The translations under genes and the position numbers were made by a program. From contig JAUNUZ010000012.1 in NCBI GenBank assembly GCA_030537915.1, positions 1 to 14,531 of the forward strand: 14,531 nucleotides of DNA, written 5' to 3'. Numbering within the stretch: the stretch's first letter is position 1; each line of letters begins with the position of its first letter. Origin of the DNA: Micrococcales bacterium. Its GTDB lineage: Bacteria > Actinomycetota > Actinomycetes > Actinomycetales > Dermatophilaceae. Below are positions 1 through 7,001 of the stretch, piece by piece. The notes beneath the pieces were generated by a model. The model did not search any database. It was not told the DNA's origin and worked only from the letters and a program-made list of their open reading frames with translations.

Positions 1-990
1 GGACGCTGAAGCGGACCGCCCGGCTGAGGGTCAGCGTGCTCCCGGCGATGGCCCCCGTGGAAGTGAGCCGGGCAACCCCGTCGCGCACCGACACCTCGAG
101 TGGTCCGAGGAGGGCCGTTCCATCACCCATCCCCGCCGCGCTCATCGCATCGGTGACGAGGACGATTCGACGGGCCGCAACCGCAAACAATCCATTGACA
201 ACTTCGGCGGCCAAATGCACACCGTCGGCAATCAGCTCGACCCAGGCAGCGTCGTCCTGGAGGAAGGCCAGAATCGGCCCAGGCTCCCGATGGTGCAGCG
301 GCCGCATCGCATTGCACAAGTGGGTAGCAACGGTGACCCCGGCAGCGATGGCTGCCCGCGTCTGCAGGTACGTCGCATCGGAGTGTCCTAGGGCAACCTT
401 GGCACCACGCTCGCGAAGCTGGGCGACCGCATCGAGTCCACCTTCGAGCTCTGTGGCGATCGTGATCATCTGCACCGTGCCCGGGGCCGCATCGAGAATG
501 CCCAGCAGGTCGATCGCCGCCGGCGCCACCAACAGCTCCGGTGCGTGCGCCCCCTGGTGCACGCGCGAGAGGCATGGGCCCTCGAGATGCACGCCGAGCA
601 GGTCGTCCGCTCTCACGAGCGGTGCCAGCGACTGGACGTGCTCACCGAGGACTTCGGGGGTATCGGTCACGAGGCTCGCCATGACGCTGGTGGATCCCTC
701 GTGCCAGTGCGTGGCGAGTACCTGGCGGGCGTCCTCGACGGAGCCTGTCGTGAAGGATGCACCTCCCCCACCGTGACAATGCATGTCAACGAATCCGGGC
801 GAGATCACGTCATTCCCCAGGTAAAGGACATCCTCCTCACCGGCGGCGGGACTCTCGATGCCCGAGCCAAGGCCGGCCTCGTTGCCGGGATCGGTACCGA
901 GCCCGGTAGCCGCGACCCGGTCACCCTCGATGTAGACCCAGCCCGGCCGGAGTTCACCGGCCGGTGTGAGGACGCGCTGCGAGGTAAGGA

Positions 991-994
<4 letters not shown>
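1..994 (-). CDS. nagA: N-acetylglucosamine-6-phosphate deacetylase (3' end outside window)
   Basis: Cytoplasmic amidohydrolase that converts GlcNAc-6-phosphate to glucosamine-6-phosphate and acetate. Translation from the ATG at 994 stays open to the window edge (331 codons), so the C-terminus is missing; the family is usually about 380-400 residues. Visible family motifs are HCHGG (about residue 72-76), HLEGP with the metal-ligand Glu at about 139, GHSDA (His about 204), ATHLCNAM (His about 225), DGVH (about 257-260), VTDAM with the catalytic Asp at about 282, and AGSTLT (about 318-322). The ATG overlaps the TGA of the upstream PTS EIIC gene as ATGA (991-994), and a GAGGGGAG ribosome binding site precedes it, so translational coupling is likely. 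Coupling to a GlcNAc-type permease supports the substrate. The motifs make the family call secure; the substrate comes from motifs plus context. Confidence 0.95.
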
Positions 995-2361
<1,367 letters not shown>

Positions 2362-2459
2362 CGGCTTCCTTTCGTTCCGGCGCCGTGGATCGGCGCTGGG
2401 ATGATCTGCTGCGGGTGGTGCTGCGACAAGGCGGGCGTTCCAGGCCGCATCGTAAATAG

Positions 2460-2481
2460 CCCGGGCAGCACAGCGCCCGGG
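2460..2481. repeat. Inverted repeat in the divergent nag promoter region
   Basis: Perfect 7-bp arms, CCCGGGC at 2460-2466 and GCCCGGG at 2475-2481, are separated by 8 nt. They lie between the divergent EIIC and EIIB starts, within the only space available for both promoters (2362-2537). This could be an operator or a leader hairpin. It does not resemble the DasR-responsive element (TGGTCTAGACCA) known from Streptomyces GlcNAc genes. A TACGAT hexamer on the minus strand (about 2449-2454) could be a -10 element for EIIC, but no convincing -35 is visible. Confidence 0.4.
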
Positions 2482-2537
2482 GACTCGCTCGGTATCGTTA
2501 TCCCAGCGATTCTCACGTCCCGGAAGGACACCAGACC

Positions 2538-2768
2538 ATGAGCAAGGCCCAAGACATTCTCGCCGCCCTTGGCGGAGCCGACAACGTCATCGAGATCGAA
2601 CCGTGCACAACGCGTCTGCGCACTGAGGTGCAGGACCCCGCGGTGGTCGACGCCGCGGCTCTCAAGCGCGCGGGGGCGCACGGTGTCATCGCTGCGGGCA
2701 ACGTCGTCCAGGTCGTCGTGGGCCTGGAGGCGGACAGTCTGGCCGAGGACATCGAAGACCTCATGTGA
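2538..2768 (+). CDS. nagF: PTS N-acetylglucosamine-type EIIB (free-standing)
   Basis: Small cytoplasmic phosphotransfer subunit of 76 residues that passes phosphate from EIIA to the sugar bound by EIIC. The phosphorylated cysteine is in EPCTTRLR (Cys23), the signature of the glucose/GlcNAc EIIB fold. The typical NVVQVVVG strand near the C-terminus is present. The ATG at 2538 has GGAAGGA 10-16 nt upstream. It diverges from the EIIC gene with 176 bp between starts. Free-standing EIIB proteins paired with an EIIC are known from Streptomyces (NagF), which is the basis for the symbol; the exact sugar is inferred from neighbouring nagA. Length is normal for an isolated EIIB domain. Confidence 0.93.
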   Translation: MSKAQDILAALGGADNVIEIEPCTTRLRTEVQDPAVVDAAALKRAGAHGVIAAGNVVQVVVGLEADSLAEDIEDLM

Positions 2769-2798
2769 GGTCCGTGGGTCGTCAGGGCCTTGCCCGGG

Positions 2799-2819
2799 GC
2801 TGACCCGCCCCCGGTCAGC
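2799..2819. terminator. Hairpin between convergent EIIB and murB
   Basis: GCTGACC (2799-2805) and GGTCAGC (2813-2819) form a perfect 7-bp stem with a 7-nt C-rich loop. It lies 31 nt after the EIIB stop and 60 nt past the murB stop, so it could end transcription from either side. There is no T tract, as is common in high-GC actinomycetes. The call rests on position and structure only. Confidence 0.45.
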
Positions 2820-2878
2820 TGCGCGTTGGGACAGTCGGGCCCATCGATTCCAGTGCTTCGAACACGAGCTGAACGACC

Positions 2879-4015
2879 TCAGAGAGTAAGGCCGACGAGG
2901 ACCGGCTCGTTGACGAGCCGCACGCCGAAGGCGGACTCGACCCCGTTGCGCACCTCGCGCGCCAGGGCGATGAGGTCCGCAGCCGATGCCTCACCTCGGT
3001 TCGTCAGGGCCAGGGTGTGCTTGGTCGACAGCGCGGCGGGACCCGGCAGTCCATGTCCCTTGCTGAATCCGGCCTTGTCGATGAGCCAGGCGGCGCTCGT
3101 CTTGACCCGCCCGTCAGGGTCGGGGAAGCCCGGGAGCACCACGTCCGGCCCCAGCCGCCGCTGGACCTGATCGCTGAGTTCGGCAAAGTCCGCCGCGGTC
3201 AGGATCGGATTGGTGAAGAACGAGCCGCAGCTCCAGGTGTCGTGGTCGCCCGCGTCGAGAACCATCCCGCGTCGTCGGCGCTGCTCGAGCACCGCTGCGC
3301 GGGCATCGGCCAGCGGCACGCGCGCGCCCAGCTCGACGCCAAGGCCTCGGGCCAGGTCGGCGTATGCCAACGGCCGTGACAGGTCGGCCAGCTCGAGCCG
3401 GTAGGTGACGTCGACGACCACGTAGCGCGGGCTCGCGCCGGTCATCGTGTCCTTGAAGAGCGAGTGGCGGTAGGCGAAGCCACAGTCAGCGGCGGCAAAG
3501 TGCAGCTGTCGCTGCTCCTGGCGGTCCCAGGCCTGCACCGCAACGATCGTCTGGGAGACGTCCTGTCCGTAGGCACCGACGTTCTGGATCGGGGTCGCCC
3601 CGGTCAATCCGGGGATCCCCGACAGCGCCTCGATTCCCGCCCAGCCCTCGGCTACGGTCCGCGCTACGAACTCGTCCCACGGCTCGCCCGCGGCGACCCG
3701 GAGCGTCACCCCGGAGCCGTCGACACCGGACTCGACGTCAACGCCGCGCGAGGCAATCCGCACGACGGTGCCGTCGAAGCCCTCGTCCGCGACGAGGAGG
3801 TTCGAGCCGCCGGAGACGACGAGCAGCGGCTCGCCCGCGTCGTCGGCCGCGCGCACAGCCGCGACAATCTGCGCCGCGGTATGGGCCGTCACCGTCCTGC
3901 GCGCGGGCCCGCCGACGCGCATGGTCGTCAGCAGCGCCAGACTTCTCGGGTCCGTCGTCGACGCCGATGCATCGGGCCTCGAACCGGACTCCGCAGAAAC
4001 GGTCACCGACCTCAC
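2879..4015 (-). CDS. murB: UDP-N-acetylmuramate dehydrogenase
   Basis: FAD enzyme that reduces UDP-GlcNAc-enolpyruvate to UDP-MurNAc with NADPH in cytoplasmic peptidoglycan precursor synthesis. Motifs in order are LTTMRVGGPARR, VVSGGSNLLVADEGF (FAD binding), IEALSGIPGLTGATPIQNVGAY, FAYRHSLFK, CGSFFTNPIL with the proton-donor Ser, KTSAAWLIDKAGFSKG, and LVNEPVLVG with the catalytic Glu near the C-terminus. The open frame extends back to 4249, but that part lies inside hadB and is Arg-rich shadow sequence. I chose the GTG at 4015, which overlaps the hadB TGA as GTGA (378 residues). The GTG at 4006 (375 residues) is an alternative with GAGG very close upstream. It is the last gene of the rpmG-hadA-hadB-murB block. 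MurB is certain; the start is uncertain by three codons. Confidence 0.95.
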   Translation of the reverse strand: MRSVTVSAESGSRPDASASTTDPRSLALLTTMRVGGPARRTVTAHTAAQIVAAVRAADDAGEPLLVVSGGSNLLVADEGFDGTVVRIASRGVDVESGVDGSGVTLRVAAGEPWDEFVARTVAEGWAGIEALSGIPGLTGATPIQNVGAYGQDVSQTIVAVQAWDRQEQRQLHFAAADCGFAYRHSLFKDTMTGASPRYVVVDVTYRLELADLSRPLAYADLARGLGVELGARVPLADARAAVLEQRRRRGMVLDAGDHDTWSCGSFFTNPILTAADFAELSDQVQRRLGPDVVLPGFPDPDGRVKTSAAWLIDKAGFSKGHGLPGPAALSTKHTLALTNRGEASAADLIALAREVRNGVESAFGVRLVNEPVLVGLTL

Positions 4016-4395
4016 ACGCCTGCAGCGCGGGCGAGGCTGACCACCGCGAGCGCTCGACCCAGGATCTTGCGGCCCTGGCTCGTCACCGTCAGCTCGACGG
4101 TGGCCAGTTGGGCGTCGACATCGACCGCGGTGACCTTGCCGCTCACCTCGACGACGGCTCCCAGGTCGCGCGGAACGACGACCATGCCGACGAACTTCGT
4201 TCCGTAGGAGACGATCCGGCCCGGGTCGCCGCACCAGGCGCTGACGCACTCGGCGGCGGCCCCCATGGTGAACATGCCGTGGGCGATGACATCCGGCAGA
4301 CCGACGCCCTTGGCAAAGTCGACATCCCAGTGGATCGGGTTCCGATCGCCGCTCGCCCCGGCGTAGTGGACCAGGCGAGCCCGGTCGACACTCAC
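4012..4395 (-). CDS. hadB: MaoC-like (3R)-hydroxyacyl dehydratase, HadB type; N-terminus out of frame
   Basis: Hot-dog fold dehydratase subunit with the hydratase-2 motif YAGASGDRNPIHW (catalytic Asp and His), followed by GLPDVIAHGMFTMGAAAE. It is expected to pair with HadA to dehydrate (3R)-hydroxyacyl thioesters. The longest conventional reading starts at the GTG at 4395 (127 residues) but has no ribosome binding site and cuts off family sequence: the same frame upstream reads DPVGNELPPLR, as expected for a HadB N-terminus. The likely true start, the ATG at 4445, overlaps the hadA stop and has GAGGAGG before it. In the present sequence that ATG is out of frame and stops after 17 codons at 4392. 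One extra G in the run at 4434-4437 would give a continuous protein of about 144 residues starting MSQGDLDPVGNELPPL. Function is secure; frame integrity is open. Confidence 0.88.
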   Translation of the reverse strand: MSVDRARLVHYAGASGDRNPIHWDVDFAKGVGLPDVIAHGMFTMGAAAECVSAWCGDPGRIVSYGTKFVGMVVVPRDLGAVVEVSGKVTAVDVDAQLATVELTVTSQGRKILGRALAVVSLARAAGV

Positions 4396-4441
4396 CCGCA
4401 GCGGCGGCAGCTCGTTCCCGACAGGGTCGAGGTCCCCTGGC

Positions 4442-4891
4442 TCATGCGCTGCCTCCTCGCACCACGAGACTGGAGATCACGGTCGTCAAGGGGGTTCCCT
4501 CCGGCGTCGACAATTCGACGCGCGTCGAGACCATCGTGTTCCCGGCCACCTCCCGGACCCGGTCGATGTGCAGGACGCCGACGACTTCGTCGCCCGCGGC
4601 CAGAGGCGCGTGGTGGACGAACTTCTCCTCCCCGTGCACGACGCGGGTGAAGTCGACGCCCGCCTCAGGGTCCGCGACGAACTGCGATTCGAGCCGCTGT
4701 GCGATCACGACCGCGAAGGTGGGCGGGGCGATGACGTCGCGGTATCCCGCCGCCCGCGCCGCCTCGACATCGGTGTGCAGCGGGCTGGTTGCCCCGAGCG
4801 CATCCGCGAAGTCCCGGACGTGCTCGCGGCCGATGAGGTAGGAGGACGAGGGCGGATAGGCACGACCCTCGAACGATGCGTTGACAGGCAT
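4442..4891 (-). CDS. hadA: FAS1-like / MaoC N-terminal-type dehydratase subunit, HadA type
   Basis: 149-residue hot-dog protein of the HadA family (formerly UPF0336). Landmarks are YLIGREHVRDFADALGATSPLHTD, GYRDVIAPPTFAVVIAQR and GEEKFVHHAPLAAGDEV. Unlike its partner HadB it lacks the GDxNPxH catalytic motif (it reads GATSPLH), which fits the view from Mycobacterium that HadA mainly binds the acyl chain while HadB carries catalysis. Its TGA overlaps the ATG presumed to start hadB (ATGA at 4442-4445), so the two subunits are probably made in a coupled way. The ATG at 4891 is supported by the conserved N-terminal start. Upstream AAGG and AGG sequences are weakly placed for ribosome binding. A role in a fatty-acid or other acyl elongation cycle is inferred. 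Confidence 0.92.
   Translation of the reverse strand: MPVNASFEGRAYPPSSSYLIGREHVRDFADALGATSPLHTDVEAARAAGYRDVIAPPTFAVVIAQRLESQFVADPEAGVDFTRVVHGEEKFVHHAPLAAGDEVVGVLHIDRVREVAGNTMVSTRVELSTPEGTPLTTVISSLVVRGGSA
4452..4458 (-). promoter_or_regulatory. Strong ribosome binding site that marks the hadB start
   Basis: GAGGAGG on the minus strand lies 6 nt before the ATG at 4445, inside the end of hadA. It is a near-ideal Shine-Dalgarno sequence at ideal spacing. It indicates that hadB translation begins at 4445 and not at the GTG at 4395, which has none. That ATG is out of frame with the hadB body in this sequence, so the site is the main evidence for a frameshift. Confidence 0.75.
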
Positions 4892-4898
4892 GCCGCCT

Positions 4899-4904
4899 AC
4901 CTTA
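4899..4904 (-). promoter_or_regulatory. Possible -10 element for hadA, perhaps leaderless
   Basis: TAAGGT on the minus strand fits the actinobacterial TANNNT -10 pattern. It ends 7 nt before the hadA ATG, the distance expected for a leaderless transcript. No good -35 is seen, and the same bases could serve as a weak ribosome binding site. This is weak evidence, listed because a hairpin separates hadA from rpmG. Confidence 0.25.
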
Positions 4905-4957
4905 GGACCCCGCCGATACCCGACACGCGAAGCCGGGGACGGCCGCAGCGGAACGCG

Positions 4958-4993
4958 CGAACAGCCGCCGCCTCGCAGGGCCGCGGCTGTTCG
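4958..4993 (-). terminator. Hairpin between rpmG and hadA
   Basis: CGAACAGCCGC (4958-4968) pairs perfectly over 11 bp with GCGGCTGTTCG (4983-4993) around a 14-nt loop. It starts 22 nt after the rpmG stop in the direction of transcription. No T tract follows. It probably ends or attenuates the tRNA-rpmG transcript before hadA. Confidence 0.6.
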
Positions 4994-5014
4994 TCGACAG
5001 TGCTCAGTTGACGC

Positions 5015-5185
5015 TCAACGCGTTTCGCGGTGCGTCGTGTGCTTAGTGCAGTTGGGGCAGAACTTGGCCAGATCGAGCCGATCGGGGTTGTTGCGCCGGT
5101 TCTTCTTGGTGATGTAGTTCCGGTTCTTGCAGTCCACGCACGCGAGCGTGATCTTCGGACGGACCTCACTGGCTTTGCTGGCCAC
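5015..5185 (-). CDS. rpmG: Large ribosomal subunit protein bL33 (zinc-binding form)
   Basis: 56-residue basic protein of the 50S subunit. Translation from the GTG at 5185 begins with [18 protein letters not shown] and continues with [15 protein letters not shown] and [16 protein letters not shown], the standard bL33 pattern. Two CxxC pairs (CVDC and CPNC) show the zinc-binding C+ form rather than the zinc-independent paralogue induced under zinc limitation. An AGGTAG sequence precedes the start. It follows tRNA-Thr and tRNA-Met on the same strand and precedes hadA, an arrangement common in actinomycetes. Length and motifs are complete, so confidence is high even though the gene is very short. 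Confidence 0.96.
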   Translation of the reverse strand: MASKASEVRPKITLACVDCKNRNYITKKNRRNNPDRLDLAKFCPNCTKHTTHRETR

Positions 5186-5292
5186 AGGACTACCTGACTT
5201 TCGAGCGATCGGGGGGTGTGCGGAGGAGTGCCCGAGAACGGCACAACGACTTCTAAGACTACGCGAATAGTGCCACGAATCGGAAAACGTGA

Positions 5293-5369
5293 TGGTAGCG
5301 AGGGCGGGACTCGAACCCGCGACACCACGATTATGAGTCGTGTGCTCTAACCACCTGAGCTACCCCGCC
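5293..5369 (-). tRNA. tRNA-Met (CAT), elongator type
   Basis: The 77-nt cloverleaf folds completely. Acceptor strands are GGCGGGG and CCTCGCT, the D stem is GCTC/GAGC, the anticodon stem CACGA/TCGTG has loop CTCATAA (anticodon CAT), and the T stem GCGGG/CCCGC has loop TTCGAGT. The discriminator is A, and CCA is encoded. It lacks the three G:C pairs of the initiator anticodon stem, so it is read as elongator Met. A tRNA-Ile with modified CAT is possible but less likely next to tRNA-Thr and rpmG. The first acceptor pair is G1-U72, a slight oddity. Confidence 0.93.
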
Positions 5370-5452
5370 ACTGATCTCGACAAGAACACCACCGCGACCG
5401 GCACCCATCGTGAGGTGACCAGCCGAGGCGAACGATCCGATGCCGTGACCTG

Positions 5453-5525
5453 AGCCCCGATAGGGAATCGAACCCTAGACCTTCTCCTTACCATGGAGAC
5501 GCTCTGCCGACTGAGCTATCGGGGC
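5453..5525 (-). tRNA. tRNA-Thr (GGT)
   Basis: The 73-nt cloverleaf has a perfect acceptor stem (GCCCCGA/TCGGGGC), D stem GCTC/GAGC, anticodon stem TCTCC/GGAGA with loop ATGGTAA (anticodon GGT), and T stem TAGGG/CCCTA with loop TTCGATT. The discriminator is T. CCA is not encoded (CAG follows), unlike the neighbouring tRNA-Met. It lies 83 nt upstream of tRNA-Met and is probably cotranscribed with it and rpmG. Confidence 0.96.
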
Positions 5526-5549
5526 ACTGTCTGCGGAACCCCGGCTGTC

Positions 5550-5567
5550 CGGATCCGAGTGGATCCG
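5550..5567. terminator. Small hairpin between bioN and tRNA-Thr
   Basis: CGGATCC (5550-5556) and GGATCCG (5561-5567) form a 7-bp stem with a GAGT tetraloop. It lies 132 nt after the bioN stop and 25 nt before the 5' end of tRNA-Thr. It could end the biotin operon, or it could lie in the 5' leader removed from the tRNA precursor. There is no T tract. Confidence 0.35.
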
Positions 5568-5597
5568 CCGCCGCGATGCCCGCTGACATGCAGGGAA

Positions 5598-5603
5598 AAC
5601 ATA
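5598..5603 (-). promoter_or_regulatory. Possible -10 element for the tRNA-Thr/tRNA-Met/rpmG transcript
   Basis: TATGTT on the minus strand matches TANNNT and lies about 73 nt before tRNA-Thr, in the 173-nt gap after bioN. The best upstream hexamer at usual spacing (TTCGCT, 18 nt away) is a poor -35. The assignment is weak. Confidence 0.25.
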
Positions 5604-5698
5604 CCTGACACCGGCATCCGCAGCGAAATCGGTACCTCGTCGACACCGGCAGGAACCGACACACAGCAACCGATAACCCACGGCGCGTCGTCGCACCC

Positions 5699-6295
5699 TC
5701 AGTCATCCAGGCCGCGCGCCGCCAAGGCCTCCCCCACCCGGTCGGCGTGCCGGATCGTGCGGATGAGCAGTGGCGCGAGGATCGTGTCGGGGGTCAGACG
5801 CATCCCCCGAGCCGCACGCGCCTCCCGGACGACCCGCAGCGCGTCGACGATCACGGGGACCGCCCGGATCGCCAGCGCCAGGACGAGGCCGACGCGGTCG
5901 GGGTCGGCGCCCACGCGGCGTAGTGGGCGGATGAGGGCGGTGAGCGTGTCGGTCATGTCGGTGACTCGGGTCGTTGCGCTGACGACACCCGCGGCGGTCA
6001 CGGCGACGACGAGGCCGCCGACGACGACATACGCGCGCTCCCATCCCACGAGCCACGCCTGCACAGGTGTCAGCACGAGGACGACCCACCGCAGCGGCCA
6101 CACGAGACGGCCGAGACCGCGCACCCCGAGCCTGCCGACCAGCGCGCCGGCGGTCACGACGACCACCCCGACCGTGACGACCTGCGCGCGCGGCAGCGCC
6201 ACGAGCACAGTCGTCAGGACGAGCAGCGCGGCAAGCTTGACCCCAGGGCGGGCCCGGTGCAGGACCGTCGTGCCGGCGACGTACACGCCGATCAC
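5699..6295 (-). CDS. bioN: ECF transporter T component (biotin), BioN
   Basis: Membrane coupling protein of the energy-coupling-factor biotin importer. It links the ATPase BioM to the substrate-binding BioY. From the GTG at 6295 it has 198 residues. It opens with the family-like IGVYVAGTTVLHRARPGVKL, has several hydrophobic segments, and carries two Ala-Arg-Gly motifs, ARAARGMRL and ALAARGLDD, which contact the ATPase. It ends shortly after the second motif, as in compact BioN proteins. The start is uncertain. The bioM stop overlaps an ATG at 6324 (ATGA), and that frame gives only MRSAQLGDVA before a TGA at 6292 that overlaps the GTG at 6295 (GTGA). One more G in the G run of that leader would fuse the two. 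Biotin specificity comes from bioY and bioM in the same operon. Confidence 0.92.
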   Translation of the reverse strand: MIGVYVAGTTVLHRARPGVKLAALLVLTTVLVALPRAQVVTVGVVVVTAGALVGRLGVRGLGRLVWPLRWVVLVLTPVQAWLVGWERAYVVVGGLVVAVTAAGVVSATTRVTDMTDTLTALIRPLRRVGADPDRVGLVLALAIRAVPVIVDALRVVREARAARGMRLTPDTILAPLLIRTIRHADRVGEALAARGLDD

Positions 6296-6320
6296 GCCAC
6301 ATCCCCCAGTTGCGCACTCC

Positions 6321-7001
6321 TCATGTCGAGTCCATGAGTTCCCGGTACGCCGGCAGCGCCCGCGCCGGCGGTCCGTCGGCGACGACGCGGCCCTCGTCGA
6401 TGACGACGACGCGATCCCAGTCCGCCAGGAGATGCAGATGGTGAGTGACAAGGATCACCTGCTGGTCGAGTCGGGCCAGCTCGGCGGTGATCGCGCGCGC
6501 GTTGCGCCGGTCCAGGAGGGTCGTCGGCTCGTCGGCGACGAGGACGACCGGGTCGGTGACAAGGACGGCCGCCAGGGCGAGCAGTTGCTTCTGCCCGCTG
6601 GAGAGCAGGTGGGCCGGGTGGTCGAAGTGATCCGCAAGTCCGTAGCGAGACAGCGCAGCCCGGACACGGGTGTCACGCTCGGTCGCGCTCAACCGGTGCC
6701 GTCGCAGGGAGAACGCGACGTCCTCGGCGACGGTCGGCATGATGATCTGGGCTTCGGGGTCGGCGAAGACGAAGCCGACGTTGCGGCGCACCGCAGCGCC
6801 CTGGCGCGCGACGTCGAGTCCGCCGACGGTGACCCGCCCGCTGCTCGGAATGACCAGGCCGTTGATCATTCGGGCGAGGGTCGACTTGCCCGAGCCGTTC
6901 GCTCCGACGAGGCCGATGCGCCGCTCGGAGAGCTCCAGGTCGATCCCGTGCAACACCGTTCGATCCCCGTAGGCGTGCTGAACCGCGTCGAAGACGATCA
7001 C
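6321..7001 (-). CDS. bioM: ECF transporter ATPase (biotin), BioM
   Basis: 226-residue ABC ATPase that powers the biotin importer on the cytoplasmic side. It shows Walker A GANGSGKST, the Q-loop region FADPEAQIIMPTVAEDV, signature LSSGQKQ, Walker B VVLVADEPTTLLD, and the switch His in LVTHHLHLL. The VFADPEAQ...TVAEDVAF pattern is typical of ECF-type ATPases (CbiO/BioM/EcfA) rather than of ordinary importers. The open frame extends back to 7178 inside the thiolase gene, but homology begins at the GTG at 7001, which overlaps the thiolase TGA as GTGA. The stop overlaps an ATG at 6324 ahead of bioN. A single dedicated ATPase together with bioN and bioY makes a self-contained group I ECF system. 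Confidence 0.95.
   Translation of the reverse strand: MIVFDAVQHAYGDRTVLHGIDLELSERRIGLVGANGSGKSTLARMINGLVIPSSGRVTVGGLDVARQGAAVRRNVGFVFADPEAQIIMPTVAEDVAFSLRRHRLSATERDTRVRAALSRYGLADHFDHPAHLLSSGQKQLLALAAVLVTDPVVLVADEPTTLLDRRNARAITAELARLDQQVILVTHHLHLLADWDRVVVIDEGRVVADGPPARALPAYRELMDST

Noticed and set aside
2527..2540. AGACCA before the EIIB start as half of a DasR-responsive element
   Set aside because: The six bases to its left match the required TGGTCT at only one position, and the sequence is explained by the ribosome binding site spacer.
4016..4249. N-terminal extension of MurB back to an ATG at 4249
   Set aside because: This part lies wholly inside hadB in another frame and reads as Arg-rich shadow sequence; MurB homology starts after the GTG at 4015.
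5293..5369. Initiator tRNA-Met
   Set aside because: The anticodon stem is CACGA/TCGTG without the three consecutive G:C pairs of initiator tRNA, and the acceptor begins with G pairing G-U rather than the C1-A72 mismatch.
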